Shown here in pieces: positions 10,505-20,779 of a stretch of DNA of 64,000 bases. Source of the stretch: Cynocephalus volans (taxonomy: Eukaryota; Chordata; Mammalia; Dermoptera; Cynocephalidae). The stretch covers positions 9,962,035-10,026,034 of the forward strand of contig NC_084471.1 of NCBI RefSeq assembly GCF_027409185.1. Reading direction: 5' to 3'. Position 1 is the first letter of the stretch. Every line of letters starts with the position of its first letter. Below the pieces are notes generated by a model. It made no database searches. It saw nothing but the letters and a program-made list of their open reading frames with translations, and was not told the origin of the DNA. Position numbers and translations under genes: made by a program.

Positions 10505-10785
10505 GGCTTTGAGATGATCAGATTTGTGTTTAAACCCTAGCTCGTGTGATGCAGGCAAGGTATCTTGGCAGGGTGACCAACTTTCTCAACTTCCCTGGGG
10601 AAAAAAATCCCGCCTCTCACCCCCTCTGTCCCTGCAAACTGGGACGGTTGGTCACTCCACTTGTCTGATCCTCCATTTTTCTCATCTTTGAAATGGAGAT
10701 AATGCTAGTATGTACCATAAAGTGTTGTTGGGCGAACTGAATGAAATGCTGATGTACACAGTAGGTGCTAATTAAAAACTAGCTT
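10505..10785 (+). repeat. MIR SINE split by a DNA transposon
   Basis: MIR-like 'gatcagatttgtgtttaaac' and 'gtgatgcaggcaaggtatct' continue after the insertion with 'tcatctttgaaatggagata' and 'cacagtaggtgctaatt'. The middle (10569-10658) is a separate palindromic element. Confidence 0.7.
10569..10658. mobile_element. 90-base MITE-like DNA transposon inside a MIR
   Basis: The ends are inverted repeats: CAGGGTGACCAAC on the left and GTTGGTCACTCC on the right. The interior has a 'gcaaactgggacggttggtc' block resembling a mammalian hAT-type MITE. The flanks do not show a clean 8-base duplication, so the family is tentative. Confidence 0.5.
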
Positions 10786-10889
10786 AGTTTTGTTATCAAG
10801 TAATACTATAGATGATTGATTGCAGTTCAAGTATAGGCCAGGTTCCAACAAAACCATTTAAACAGGGCCCTAGCATTTTTATCACCCTG

Positions 10890-11065
10890 CTCAGGCGCTC
10901 AATTCATTCCAAAAATATTTGCTGAGTGCTTACTATGTCTCAAGAAATTGTTAGCAGTTGAGAAGTTACGGGTATATTTTAAAAAATGATCGCTCCTTCT
11001 CAAGGATGCTATGATCTCTAGGGGACAGAGACAGAGAGAGTATTTACAGAGCATAGAGGAAAAAA
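10890..11065 (-). repeat. L2 fragment, reverse
   Basis: 'cattccaaaaatatttgctg', 'agtgcttactatgtctcaag' and 'ctctaggggacagagacaga' match the reverse L2 3' end. Confidence 0.7.
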
Positions 11066-11109
11066 TCCATGCCAGCTGTCCCCACACTTGTAGGTCCTTA
11101 TTTACTCCT

Positions 11110-11635
11110 GGCTGGATAACAGTAGTGGTCTTCTGTTTTCTAATTTATCTTCCCCAACACCTTTTCATTCTCCTTCCAATCTAGTAGACAAATTACCAGG
11201 TAAATCTTAAGACACAGTTTTGGATCTCATTTTCAAAAGCACAATGCCTTCCTCAGGTTGGTATTCTTTACTTTTTACAGCAGGGCCTCAACCAAACTTT
11301 CGAGCCTTATCTTTCAAACAAACCAGATAACTGCTTGCTCAAACATGTTCTATGTTTTCCTTCCTCCATGCTACTACACAGAGTGTTCCCTAAGTTGGAA
11401 TGCCCCACCTCATTCCCGCTTGTCAAACATAAATTTTGTCCTGTGGCCTTACTGGGTTTCCCACCAGACATGAGCTTTCCCTTCTCTCATCTCATTTCTA
11501 CTGTTTTTCTCCATATTAGCATCATTTACGGACCCAGTTCTTGATCATGGGCAAGAGTTGTCTATTTCACATTTTTAATTTCCTCTAGTTCCTTGTGTGT
11601 AGCCAACAAATGTTTATTGAATTGCATCTGGAGTT
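11110..11635 (+). repeat. degraded L2-like LINE
   Basis: It has L2-like blocks ('gttggaatgccccacctcat', a CT-rich middle, and a tail 'gtagccaacaaatgtttatt' followed by 'gaattg'). Divergence is high and the 5' boundary uncertain. Confidence 0.5.
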
Positions 11636-11639
11636 CTAA

Positions 11640-11820
11640 TTTCAGTGTCTGTAGCCTGGGTTTGCTAGTTTTTAGCTGTGTGATGCTGGGCAAGCTACTT
11701 ATTTCACCTATGCCTCAGTTTCCTCATCTGGAGAATGAAGATTATAGCAGCACCTACCTCAGGGTTACCACAAGGATGAACCAAGATGATGCACTTAGCT
11801 TTGTGCTTGACACAGATTGT
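11640..11820 (+). repeat. MIR SINE
   Basis: 'agctgtgtgatgctgggcaa', 'tgcctcagtttcctcatctg' and 'gcacctacctcagggttacc' are clear MIR core and 3' blocks. Confidence 0.9.
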
Positions 11821-11834
11821 CAGAGAAAGAAAAG

Positions 11835-11970
11835 CTCCACAGAGGTTGGAGGAATAGCGGAGGGCTTCCTGGAGAAAGTGGGATGTGAACTGGGATTTGA
11901 ATAGATGTAGAAAAGAGAGAACATTCTAGGCAAAAGGGCTAACCTGAACAAAGACTTAAGAAGGAACCTC
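11835..11970 (-). repeat. L2 fragment, reverse
   Basis: 'gagggcttcctggagaaagt' and 'gaactgggatttgaatagat' match the reverse of the L2 block 'cttcctccaggaagcc'. Confidence 0.6.
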
Positions 11971-11974
11971 CTGT

Positions 11975-12150
11975 TCACATGGAGAGGCCATGTGAAGACC
12001 CATGTGAAGATAAAGCAGAGACTGAAGCCCCATGCCAAGGAACTGCTTGAGCCACCAGAAGCTGGAAGAGAGCTTGGCCCTGCTGGCACCTTGAGTTCAG
12101 ATTTCTGGCCTCCAGAACTATGAGAAAACTAATTTCTGTTGTGTTAAGCC
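11975..12150 (+). mobile_element. MLT1 (MaLR) LTR 3' portion
   Basis: 'gagccaccagaagctggaag', 'ggcctccagaactatgagaa' and 'ctaatttctgttgtgttaag' are hallmark blocks of the 3' half of an MLT1 LTR. It is a solo fragment with no internal sequence. MLT1 elements are nonautonomous ERVL-related retrotransposons. Confidence 0.85.
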
Positions 12151-12151
12151 A

Positions 12152-12190
12152 AAAAGAAGAAGGAGGAGGAGGAGGAGAAGAAGAAGAAAC
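12152..12190 (+). repeat. (GGA/GAA)n microsatellite
   Basis: A pure-purine run of AAGAAGG, GGA and GAA units directly after the LTR end. Confidence 0.9.
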
Positions 12191-12814
12191 AGGAAAGAAC
12201 AGGATGTGCTAAGGACAGGGCTGGTCAAGTCCTGGGAAATTCCTCTGGAGAGATTCCCCAGGAAGAGAGACAGAGAGGAAAAGGGGTGGGGGGTGGGGAT
12301 ACGTTTTCAGGCGTATGGATCAGCAGGTAAGAAAGAGGGGAAATAAATCTCTAGTGGTTTACTGAAGGTTTCTGTTATTGGGCTTACTCCTTTTAGCAAA
12401 TGCAACAAAATTAGAAGTGGTGGCCAGTTGGATTGGGGACAGAATGGAGTCCGCACGTGTTTTCAGCAAGTTGCAGCAAAGGATGGAAATGAACAAAATG
12501 ACAACCGGCTGCTACTTATTAGCAGGGTTAGGCTTAAAGTCCTACTTTTCTGTTAAAGAATCAATGACAGAAGTATAAGAAAGAGTGAACTTGGCTTAGT
12601 ATCAGTTTGTGGGGAAAAGATCTAGAGGGAAGGGTGTGCGAAGGATTGGATATAAAGTTAGTTTGAGTCAAAGGGGTCAGTGCAGCCACTAAATTTGCTA
12701 AAGCAAATATAAATTGCATAGCTTAAAAACAGATGTAGGGAGTCAGATCAAAGGAGGCCATGGTCTCACTGTACTCTGTGGCAGTCAGGTGTCACCTGAG
12801 TATTTTATGTAGTT
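12191..12814. other. no gene recognised
   Basis: Purine-rich then mixed sequence; the 66-codon open frame at 12378-12578 has no splice sites or recognisable motif. Confidence 0.4.
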
Positions 12815-13625
12815 ATGATTTGGTTGCAAGCAACAGAAACCCAACTCAGGAAGGAATGTATTGGCCCACTGTGGTAAACTCAAATGGTGCCCTGCCTGAT
12901 ATCCTTAACAGGCCAGGGCGCCCATCCCTCAGCTGCTGTGGCCATTGGCTGCTGAGCGTTCCTAGCTGCCTGAAATTCTAGAGAATTGCCCTTAGTTGAA
13001 GGGAGCAACTTTGGAGACCTTAACTTCCTCAGGACTCACAGACACTGACTGACAGATACTGGGGTACCAAAAGTTGCACATGCCTCAAGATCAAGCCCAG
13101 CATTGCTTGGCTCTTTTCCTTTTTCTGTCTTGCTCAACTTCTTCCCTCTGTGGTTTTTCCTCCCTCAGTAAATCCTGTTCATTGGATCTCTCTTACAGGC
13201 TCTGTTTTGAAGGACCCTAACCCAAGATACTTATGAATCAAATAGCCAGAAAAAAACTGGATCCACCTATAGAGGCCTTTGTCTGTATCTCAGCTCTGAT
13301 TGTTTTTTGTGTTGGATTTATTCTCCTTGTGGTCCTCCCTCTTAACTCCAGGTGTATATCCAAGTAGTCCAGCAGCCCTCATGCAAAGAGAACAACTCCA
13401 TCCCAGTAGTTCTAACAAAGGTCCCAGGACTCATTCTGATTGGACTGCCTTGGGTCACATGACTTTCCCTAAATCAATCACTACAACTGGTGGTGGGTGG
13501 GGGGAATGCTTTCATTGGTCAGGACTGGGCCATGTGCTCACCCCTGGAAAGGTGAGTAGTGAAATCACTCCCATGGCAGCCATATGGACTGAGAGTGGGG
13601 TGCAGTGGTTCCCCAGAGGAAATTA
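12815..13625. repeat. ancient interspersed repeat, family not assigned
   Basis: 'ggttgcaagcaacagaaacc' and 'caactcaggaaggaatgtat' at the start, and 'ttggtcaggactgggccatg' and 'agtggttccccagaggaaat' near the end, are phrases I know from a widespread old mammalian repeat. I cannot name its class with certainty. The 108-codon open frame at 13300-13626 lies inside it and is not a gene. Confidence 0.45.
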
Positions 13626-13947
13626 GTGTTCCCTTCCCAGAAAAAAGAGAATGTTTGTTGGAAGGACAAAAATAACATGTTGCCAATAGATTTCTGATAA
13701 ACTGAAGGGTGTCCACATGAAGTCATTAGGACAATGAGGCCTATGGAAACCACCATTTGAGAAATAATGGCAAGAAAAAGGGACTTTACCGCTTGTTTTG
13801 GGGGGTGGGTGGAGGGTGTGGGAAAAGGGGTGAAGTGGAAATAGACATGTTCTGTGAAGATTTAGAGGATAACATTAAGATCTAGGGTCAGAGATTAGAG
13901 GCAGGTAGATCATCCATAAGAAATATATATAAACATTTTATATGTAT

Positions 13948-13974
13948 AACATATATATATATATATATATATAC
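13948..13974. repeat. (TA)n microsatellite
   Basis: An uninterrupted TA run within a broader AT-rich patch (13921-13980); likely length-polymorphic. Confidence 0.95.
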
Positions 13975-14329
13975 ACAAAATTTAAGTTGTCCAAAAGAAG
14001 AATAGGCCTATTTGTGAAGTGGTGAACTTGCAACTTCTGGGCAGCTTGTCTGTAGTCTCTGTTGCAAATGGGCATATCACTCTTTCCATGACTAATAAAA
14101 TACGCTTATGCTTCCTTCTTACCTTGGGTTTTTCAGGAGAGCTGAGTCTGGGTGGACACCATCTTGAATGCCCCACCTAGGTCTGGTCTTGGGGAAACCT
14201 GCCCCACCCCAACAATTCCAGTGGGCAGTACTTTCTCTGCTGAGGCATGCCTACTTCTGCATCCTCTGTTAGTCATGACGTTTGGGATACACAGCCCGGT
14301 GTTGCAGTCACCACGGTAGGTACCTTAGC

Positions 14330-14420
14330 TTCCCTCAGTGTGGCGTAAGCACCCTCAGGGCAGTGACTGTAACTCATCTGTCTTACTCCCTCAGCGTCTT
14401 ACTCAAAAAATATTTATTGA
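14330..14420 (+). repeat. L2-like tail, host of a t-SINE
   Basis: 'gggcagtgactgtaactcat' and 'caaaaaatatttattga' resemble the end of L2, continuing after the SINE with 'ataaataata'. The neighbouring 13975-14330 shows no gene. Confidence 0.5.
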
Positions 14421-14508
14421 GGGCTGGCCTGTGGCTCACTTGGGAGAGTGTGATGCTGACAACACCAAGTCAAGGGTTAAGATCCCCTTAGCAGTCATCT
14501 TTGAAAAA
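14421..14508 (+). mobile_element. t-SINE
   Basis: It reads 'gggctggcctgtggctcact' then 'acaccaagtcaagggttaag' and a tail of A residues. The flanking host sequence (TATTTATTGA and AAATTATTGA) forms an imperfect target duplication. Confidence 0.85.
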
Positions 14509-14520
14509 AAAAATTATTGA

Positions 14521-15180
14521 ATAAATAATACTATCAGGGCTTTTGGGGAAAGATTTTTTTTGCCTTGGAGGAAGGTGTATGACTAAGGGGCCACAAGGAT
14601 GCCGTCTAACTCTAAGATTCTGTGACTAGCACATGGTACTGAACTTGAAGCTGACTTATAGATGAATAATTGGGAATACCCAGGGCTACTTTTTCTTTTG
14701 CAGCTGTTGGATAGAGTGGCACCCTCTCCTGCCCTCTCTCTGAGACTTATACCAATGGGCAGCTGTTGAGGGAGAACAGGGGGTCACAATAAGAACTAAC
14801 TCTGCAATGAAAAGTGAGTTGCGCCTCTTCATCTTTGTACCTTCACGTTGATCCTCCCCAAATCTAGAAGAATGCCCCTGCTCCCTTTTTCCTCTAGCTA
14901 CCCCATCCTCCCAGGCCGGAGTCCTCCTGGTGACCTGATCCCCAGGAAGCCTTCAGGGAAGCGCTTCACCCTCTTTCCCACCCCACCAAGATGGAGTTAT
15001 TTCTCCTTCTCTAGTCTCCCTCCCATCGCTGGTGGGTGAAGGTGAGGTAGAAGGGGGTGCGAAGGGCCTGCCACCAGCACGGTTCTTACCACAGTGGGTC
15101 TTGCTTGTTGCCTCCCTTTAGCCTATATTCTGTCCTTTCGTTGGAGTCATGGATTAGGTACGGCTGAGTGAGGGGCCTCT
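14521..15180. other. no gene recognised
   Basis: A weak MIR 3' end may lie at 14590-14635 ('ctaactctaagattctgtga'). The remainder is mixed unique sequence with rising G+C toward CpG island 2. Confidence 0.4.
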
Positions 15181-15185
15181 GCGTG

Positions 15186-15236
15186 TACACACACCCACAC
15201 CCACCCACACCCACACCCACTCACACACACACACCC
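15186..15236 (+). repeat. CA/CCCACA-rich microsatellite
   Basis: Alternating ACACACCC and CACACA units. Confidence 0.95.
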
Positions 15237-15454
15237 CTTCGCTACATGAATGGATGCCGGAGAGAGCAGGAATCAGCATTTGACAACTTTGGAATTGCAG
15301 GAGTCGTTGGGAGTCATCTAGTGGAGTCTTCCCTTTTACGGGTGCTCTTTCTGGAGTCCCCCGAAACAAGCTTCTGGGTTCCTTCTCCAAGCCCAAAGCA
15401 CTTCGGCTGTTGGTGATCTCAACATAATCTAGGCAGGTAGGGAGGGGAACGTCG

Positions 15455-15535
15455 GGGTCAGTATCCTCCCTTTTACCGTTGGGGAAACTGACTCAGAGAA
15501 ACGAGGCGACGGGCCTCGGTGGAGCGGGAACTGTG
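15455..15535 (-). repeat. possible MIR remnant at the promoter shoulder
   Basis: 'gttggggaaactgactcaga' and 'gaaacgaggcgacgggcctc' resemble the reverse MIR block 'ggggaaactgaggcacagag', with unusually many CpGs. The call is weak. Confidence 0.35.
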
Positions 15536-15769
15536 ACGGACATTCAGGGATCCGGGCCAGAGCGGAATTTACCGTCTTCTTTGGGAAGCGTGAAACTGAA
15601 ATAAACGATAGGAGTCCCAGGGGGAGACCCTGTAGCCCCCGAGAAGGATCTGGATGGGGTCCGGAGGACTAATGCAGTAATTGCTCGCAGCTAGCTGACC
15701 GTTGACCCCCTGGCAACTTGGCGATGTCGAGCCGGGTACGCCACCCTTTCTTTCACAGGGTGACCAACG

Positions 15770-16620
15770 GGCTGAGGCCTCTTTAAGGTCCCGGCGCCCA
15801 GCCCCCGGCTCGCGGCCGCCTTCCACCTCCTCCTCCCACCTCCTCGCCCCGGCTCCGCCAGTTCGAGACTTCCCTGGGCGGTGAGGTCATCTCCCCGCCG
15901 CCCATTGGCTGCGCCGTGCCGTCAGTCACAGGAGGTCGCGCCGCCGTCCTCGCCCCTCTCATTCCCCTTCCTTCTGCGTCCGCCCCGTAGTCCGCCAATC
16001 CCCGTCTCGTCAAGGCCTCTAATTGGCCGGCGCCGCTGTCACTCCTCCAGCGGGCGGTATGGGAGGTGGGAGGCGGGAGGCGGGCGGCGGGCATGGTGGG
16101 AGGGTCCGCTGCTTCCCCGGCTGAGAGGAGGCGCCGGCGGCCGTGTCTGTAGTGGCCGCGGCGGCGAGAGCGACCGTCCCATCCTCCCCACCCCCTCGGC
16201 TGCGCTCGCCACACGCCCTCCGCTCTCGCCGACTTCTCCCCAGCTCCGCGCGCCCCGGCTGGACGTTGACCCTCGGGAGCGGACGCGAGCGGCTAGAGCC
16301 GGAGCGGGGCAAGCCGCGGAGCCCGGGCCGGGAGGAGATCGAGGCGGTGAGTGAGAGTCCGGGCAGGGGACCCCTCCCCCACCGCGGCCCCGCCCCGCCC
16401 GGAGCATCCTTTCTCTTCGCGACCCCGCAGCGCGCGCACTGTCGGGGGGTCGGGCGGGGCGGGCCTCGCGCCTCCCGCCCCCTTCCCGTCGCGTCCCTCC
16501 CCTGGGGGCCCGAGTCGCTGAGCCGCGGTCACCGAGCCGGGGCACTCGGGCGTGTCAGTGCACCTGTGCACCGCCTGGCCTAGCTGCGCTGCGCCGGGTG
16601 GGGAGACTCGGAGGTTCCCG
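15770..16620 (+). promoter_or_regulatory. CpG-island promoter 2
   Basis: A large, dense CpG island without a TATA box. Three NF-Y (CCAAT) boxes are visible: ATTGG at 15904-15908, CCAAT at 15995-15999 and ATTGG at 16022-16026. GC boxes (GGGCGG/GGCGGG) occur around 16047-16095. CCAAT boxes usually sit 60-100 bases upstream of the start, which points to transcription beginning at about 16090-16120 on plus, consistent with the donor at 16347. Confidence 0.85.
16095..16346 (+). other. noncoding first exon of a plus-strand gene (gene B)
   Basis: The segment is G+C rich and lacks ATG from about 16095 onward. It ends in GAGGCG immediately before a perfect donor GTGAGT (16347-16352). Noncoding first exons with the start codon in a distant exon 2 are common in housekeeping genes with CpG-island promoters. 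The 5' end is inferred from CCAAT spacing. Open frames crossing this interval use non-ATG starts and are composition artefacts. I could not identify the gene from its 5' UTR. Confidence 0.6.
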
Positions 16621-16869
16621 CCCTCGCTGCGCCCCGGGTGTGTTTTGACTGCAGAGACTGGGTGTCGGGCGCTTTTTCTGGGATCTTGTGCAAACCGTCA
16701 GGATCCACATGCAGTTCTCTGGATTCCCAGGCAAGGAGGCTCACCTGGACTTGTTGATGCCTGTGTAGCAACCTGAACTTTACCCTCTAAGAAAGTGACT
16801 GTCAAGACACTTTGATTACATCCTTCCCACCCCCTGGCCGGAATTGTAAGAAGGCACTGATGCTCTGTA

Positions 16870-17085
16870 GTGGCTAGGGCTGGAGCTTTCGAGTCAGATT
16901 CCCAAACCTGACACTTGGTAGCTGTGTAATCTTGGGCCTCAGTTTCTTCATATGAAAAATGGGAATAATACTGGTAGTACCTATCCCATAGAGTTATTTT
17001 AAGTATGAAATGTAATAATTCACATAAGATGTTTGACAGTGCTTGGCACGTAATATGGGACCAAGAAATGTTTGTTAGGATGTTG
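16870..17085 (+). repeat. MIR SINE
   Basis: 'ttgggcctcagtttcttcat', 'gaaaaatgggaataatactg' and 'cagtgcttggcacgtaatat' are diagnostic. It is near full length, just inside the inferred intron. Sequence from 17090 to 17594 shows nothing further. Confidence 0.9.
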
Positions 17086-17594
17086 AGAACGACTGGTAGA
17101 CCAGTTTGTATTTAAGCACTAGCTCAGCTTGGCTTTGTTAAGATTTCTCTGTTTTCTCCCTGTTACGTAGCGTAACTAAAGAGCATTTTGGTGGATAGTT
17201 AACTGCTGCCAGCCTATACTTGGCATGAAGTGTATGTATACAGGAATGTGAAATAATATCACTTAAATGTTTTAATGTAATTACACCTGTGCTTCATGAG
17301 TTTTTACATAGTTTTAAACCCATAAGATGTCTGGAATGTCCCCAAGTTGCCAGTTTTTGAGATCTTTTCAGGATCTTTTCTACATGAAGTCAAGGACTGT
17401 AACATAAGCTTTATTTTCAATAAGAAGTTAAACTTACATGCTTTGATCTACAAGACCCTCAAAACTCCAAATTTCATTTATGCAGTTTTGCTGTTGAAAA
17501 GCAGCCACCTCCCAGGGGTGAGGTGGTACAGCCAGCTGGCCCAAAGCCCCATGACTGCAGGGTGGGGAAATCTTTGGCTGAAAGTTATTAAACT

Positions 17595-17696
17595 ATTTTT
17601 TTTTTCCCTTTGGCAGCTGGCCGATACAGAGATCGAACCCTGTACCTTGGTGTTATCAGCACCATGCTGTAACCAATTGAGCAAACCGGCCAGCCC
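17595..17696 (-). mobile_element. t-SINE, reverse monomer
   Basis: Poly-T, 'ggcagctggccgatacagag', 'atcgaaccctgtaccttggt' and 'aaccggccagcc' give a complete reversed tRNA-Ile-like unit. No clear duplication. Confidence 0.85.
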
Positions 17697-17969
17697 CTTT
17701 GAATTTTTCATAGCAAATCAAAGGGCTTTATGATACTCAGTTTCTTAATGAAATGATTTAGGAAGAAGCAAACCACTACTGGTTTCTTAAAAAACATATG
17801 CAAAGAAAAAGTGTCTATAGTTTCACTCTAGCATTTGCTTCGGTTCTTTGCCAGTAACTGTTAAGAAGAGCCCCTGTTTAAAAAGGCTTCCAAAAGTCAC
17901 ATCCACTAGGATAAGTTTTTTTTATCTAAAATCAAATCATGAGGAATGGAAGAGTAATGTATTCCATCA

Positions 17970-18465
17970 TCCAGAAGTATTTATTGCAGACTTTCCATGT
18001 CCTTAGTACTTTGCCAAGTGCTATGAGGGAGGGATTCAAAAAAAGTAGAAAACAGGATGTTAGCCCATAAAAGACAAAATCATAAAGTTTGGGTCATCCG
18101 GTAGTAATTATGGATCCTACTTAAGTAATGACTTCATTTATTCATTCAGCAAGCTTTTGTTTCATGCCTGTAATGTGCCAGGTGTTTTTCTAAGAGCTGG
18201 GATTATCTAGATAAGTGAGGTATGGTTCCTGCTCATGAGGAGCTCAGTCTAGTGAGAAAGGCAGAAAGTGACAGGTGATTGTAACACACTGAAATAAACT
18301 CTAAGTACAAACCCATAATTGTACGGGAGAGTCGAGGGAGCTTTTCCTTTGGACGTATGGGAAGGCATCAAAGAGATGATGGTGTTTGAGGTGAATCTTA
18401 ACTCAGATGAAGGAGAAGAGTACCATTCCAAACAGAAGTAACTGTGTTTAGAAAGGTTTCCTGAC
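17970..18465 (-). repeat. L2 LINE 3' end, reverse (one or two copies)
   Basis: 'tttattcattcagcaagctt', 'taatgtgccaggtgtttttc' and 'catgaggagctcagtctagt' are reverse L2. A second similar start at 17980 ('gaagtatttattgcagactt') suggests two copies or a duplication. Confidence 0.8.
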
Positions 18466-18509
18466 AAATCTTCTGACATAGCAGTTATAAGCCCCAGGAA
18501 AGATGAAGA

Positions 18510-18740
18510 AAACTAGTATTCCTTGAGGCTCACTATATAACAGGCATCAAGTTAGGCTTTTTTTTATTACTTACTCCTCACAAAAACCCTATGAGGTCAA
18601 TTTTACTTCTACTTTAGGATAGGGAAACTGAGGCTCAGGGTAGTTAAATAACTCATCTAGGGTTACACAGTGACAGAGCCAGGACTCGAATCTGACTTAA
18701 AAGTGTAGTATGCTCTTTTCCTTTTAACACTGCTTTGTAG
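18510..18740 (-). repeat. MIR SINE, reverse
   Basis: 'agggaaactgaggctcaggg' and 'agagccaggactcgaatctg' are reverse MIR core blocks. 18745-19175 shows nothing further. Confidence 0.9.
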
Positions 18741-19179
18741 ATGTAAATATAAAGGAGGTTAAAAAATTCTACCCATGTTGTAATATCATTTTACTACATC
18801 TATGACAAATTACTTTCTGTGAAATATGTTTCATATTTGATTTAGAGTCGTTAAGACTTCATAATAAATAAAGATTATCTTTATCAAATGGTATTTATTT
18901 TATACTTATAAATGTGGTGGTATTTCCTAAAAAGTGTGGCCTGTGGGAGCATTCAGTAAAAATGGAGGACATTGATTCATATAGATACTGTGTGGGGCAC
19001 TTTACAAAGTTTGTTACAGACTTCTTGAGACTGAAGCTTAAATATTTATTTAAATGTCCAAAGGAAAGGATTGTAGACATATGACCAATTAATTTACAAA
19101 GAGAAAATTAGAATTTTGAAGTAAATTAACAAAGATTATTGTATTACATTTAGGGAAAACACTATGGCAAGAGTGTGTA

Positions 19180-19282
19180 TTAGAATGTAAGCTCCCTAAC
19201 GGCAAGGACATTTATTTCTTTTGTTTCCCTCTTTAAGAGGAGTTTTTGGAATATAGTAGGTGCTCAGTAAATATTTGTTGAA
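19180..19282 (+). repeat. L2 3' tail
   Basis: 'gaatgtaagctccctaacgg' and 'gtgctcagtaaatatttgtt' are the L2 end. Confidence 0.85.
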
Positions 19283-19554
19283 TATAAGATGAATATGAAC
19301 ACATGCATATTTACTCTATGTGTGTGTACACCTTCATATAAATGCTAGGGTTGATAGTTGGAATTGAGCAACATAAGGAACGTTTTCATCTCCTCCTGCT
19401 GGGAAAAAATTTTGGTTTGGTTATAGTTCAGAAGGTCCTTGAAGGAGAAAAGGGAAGACATCGATGGATTGTAGATGAAGTGGTATAGGCATGGGGAGTA
19501 GTGTATAAATGGATACATTTTGGAGGAAAAGGAGCATTGAACAAAGGGAATGGA

Positions 19555-19668
19555 CCACTGACATAGTTCAGCAAATATGGGTACTGTTTATGTCTAAGGT
19601 CTTAGTGGAGTTTTGAGAATCAAGGAAATAGTCTCTGCTCTCAAGGAGTTTACAGTTTTGGAGAGTGG
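19555..19668 (-). repeat. L2 fragment, reverse
   Basis: 'tctgctctcaaggagtttac' is the reverse L2 'ccctcaaggagcttac' block. Confidence 0.6.
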
Positions 19669-19671
19669 GTA

Positions 19672-20182
19672 TGTTGTCTGTTGCTGTTAGTTATCTATTA
19701 CCTCAAGAGTCAGTGTTTAAGACATTTATTATCTCTCATGGTTTCTGTGAGTTAGGAATTTGGGAGCAGCTTGGCTGAGTAGTTCAGGCTCAGGAATCTC
19801 AAGAAATTGCAGTAATATATCACCTGGGGTTGCAGTCATCTGAGGGCTTGATTGAGGCTGGCGGATCCTCTTCCAAAATGGCTACTCCCATGGCTGGCAG
19901 GTTGGTGCAGGCTGGTTGTGGGAGGCCTCAGTTCCTCTCCATGTGGGCCCCTCCACAGAGCTACTTGAATGTCCTCTGGCATGGCAGCTAGCTTCTGCCA
20001 GAATAAGTACGTAATCCAAGAGACCAAGCTGCATTTCCTTTTATGGCCTAGTTTCAGAAGTCACATACTATCATTTCTCCAGTATTTTACTGGCCACTAT
20101 TGTGGGAAGGGACTACACAAAGATGTGAATGCCAGGAGGTGAGGATCATTGGGGGCCATCTTGGAGGCTGGCCACCACAGTG
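19672..20182 (-). mobile_element. MaLR (MLT1-like) LTR, reverse
   Basis: 'catttattatctctcatggt', 'gcagtcatctgagggcttga', 'ggcctcagttcctctccatg' and 'gaagtcacatactatcattt' are successive blocks of a well-known reversed MaLR LTR. It is a solo LTR about 510 bases long. Confidence 0.75.
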
Positions 20183-20200
20183 TGTAAAGTAGAAACTAAG

Positions 20201-20240
20201 TGTTGGAAAAAGGTATTAAGTGTTGGAAAAAGGTATTAAG
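20201..20240 (+). repeat. perfect 20-base tandem duplication
   Basis: The unit TGTTGGAAAAAGGTATTAAG occurs twice in direct succession, followed by a partial third unit (TG). Confidence 0.98.
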
Positions 20241-20334
20241 TGCTGTGGAGGGGAGAGGTAGGGGTTGGGAGGAGGGAAAGATTACTTTTGGGAGGATGAG
20301 GGAACTGGGAAAGGTTTAATTGTTTTAATGCACA

Positions 20335-20460
20335 TTTGTAAGTATTTATTGTGAACTTACTACGTGCCCTCCACATGATAGGCTGATATGTAGAAGTGGT
20401 CACTATTAGGGCTACATGAAAGGTTCTAAGTAATCCAGGCTGGCATTGACACTAAGGACT
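20335..20460 (-). repeat. L2 fragment, reverse
   Basis: 'taagtatttattgtgaactt' and 'actacgtgccctccacatga' match the reverse L2 tail, diverged. Confidence 0.5.
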
Positions 20461-20559
20461 ACGTGTAAGGTGAGGGTGGAGTCATTTTTCTGATATTGAA
20501 GAAAATAGTAACTTAGAGTGGTAGATAAGTAGTCACAGAGTATAAATCGTTAACAGCAA

Positions 20560-20775
20560 AAATACTAGATTCAGACTGCCTTAGTTGGAATCCTGGCTCC
20601 ACTTGTTAGCTGTGTGTGTGACTTTATCTTCTCTGTGACAAAATAACTGTAAAATGGGGATAATAATAGTGCCTGCTTTATATTGCTGCTGTGAGGATTA
20701 AGTAAATTAAAAATATCCTTGGAACAGTTGTACATGCACATCGTCATCATGATTATCATGATCATTGTTACTGGT
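20560..20775 (+). repeat. MIR SINE
   Basis: 'aatcctggctccacttgtta', 'gtaaaatggggataataata' and 'gctgtgaggattaagtaaat' are clear MIR blocks. Confidence 0.92.
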
Positions 20776-20779
20776 TTTT

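Noticed and set aside
13300-13626. 108-codon frame with a following GTGAGT donor
   Set aside because: It sits within an ancient interspersed repeat and has no acceptor or recognisable domain.
16143-16583. 146-codon frame across the first exon and donor of CpG island 2
   Set aside because: It begins at GTG rather than ATG, crosses a perfect splice donor, and several overlapping frames on both strands are equally open because of G+C-rich composition.
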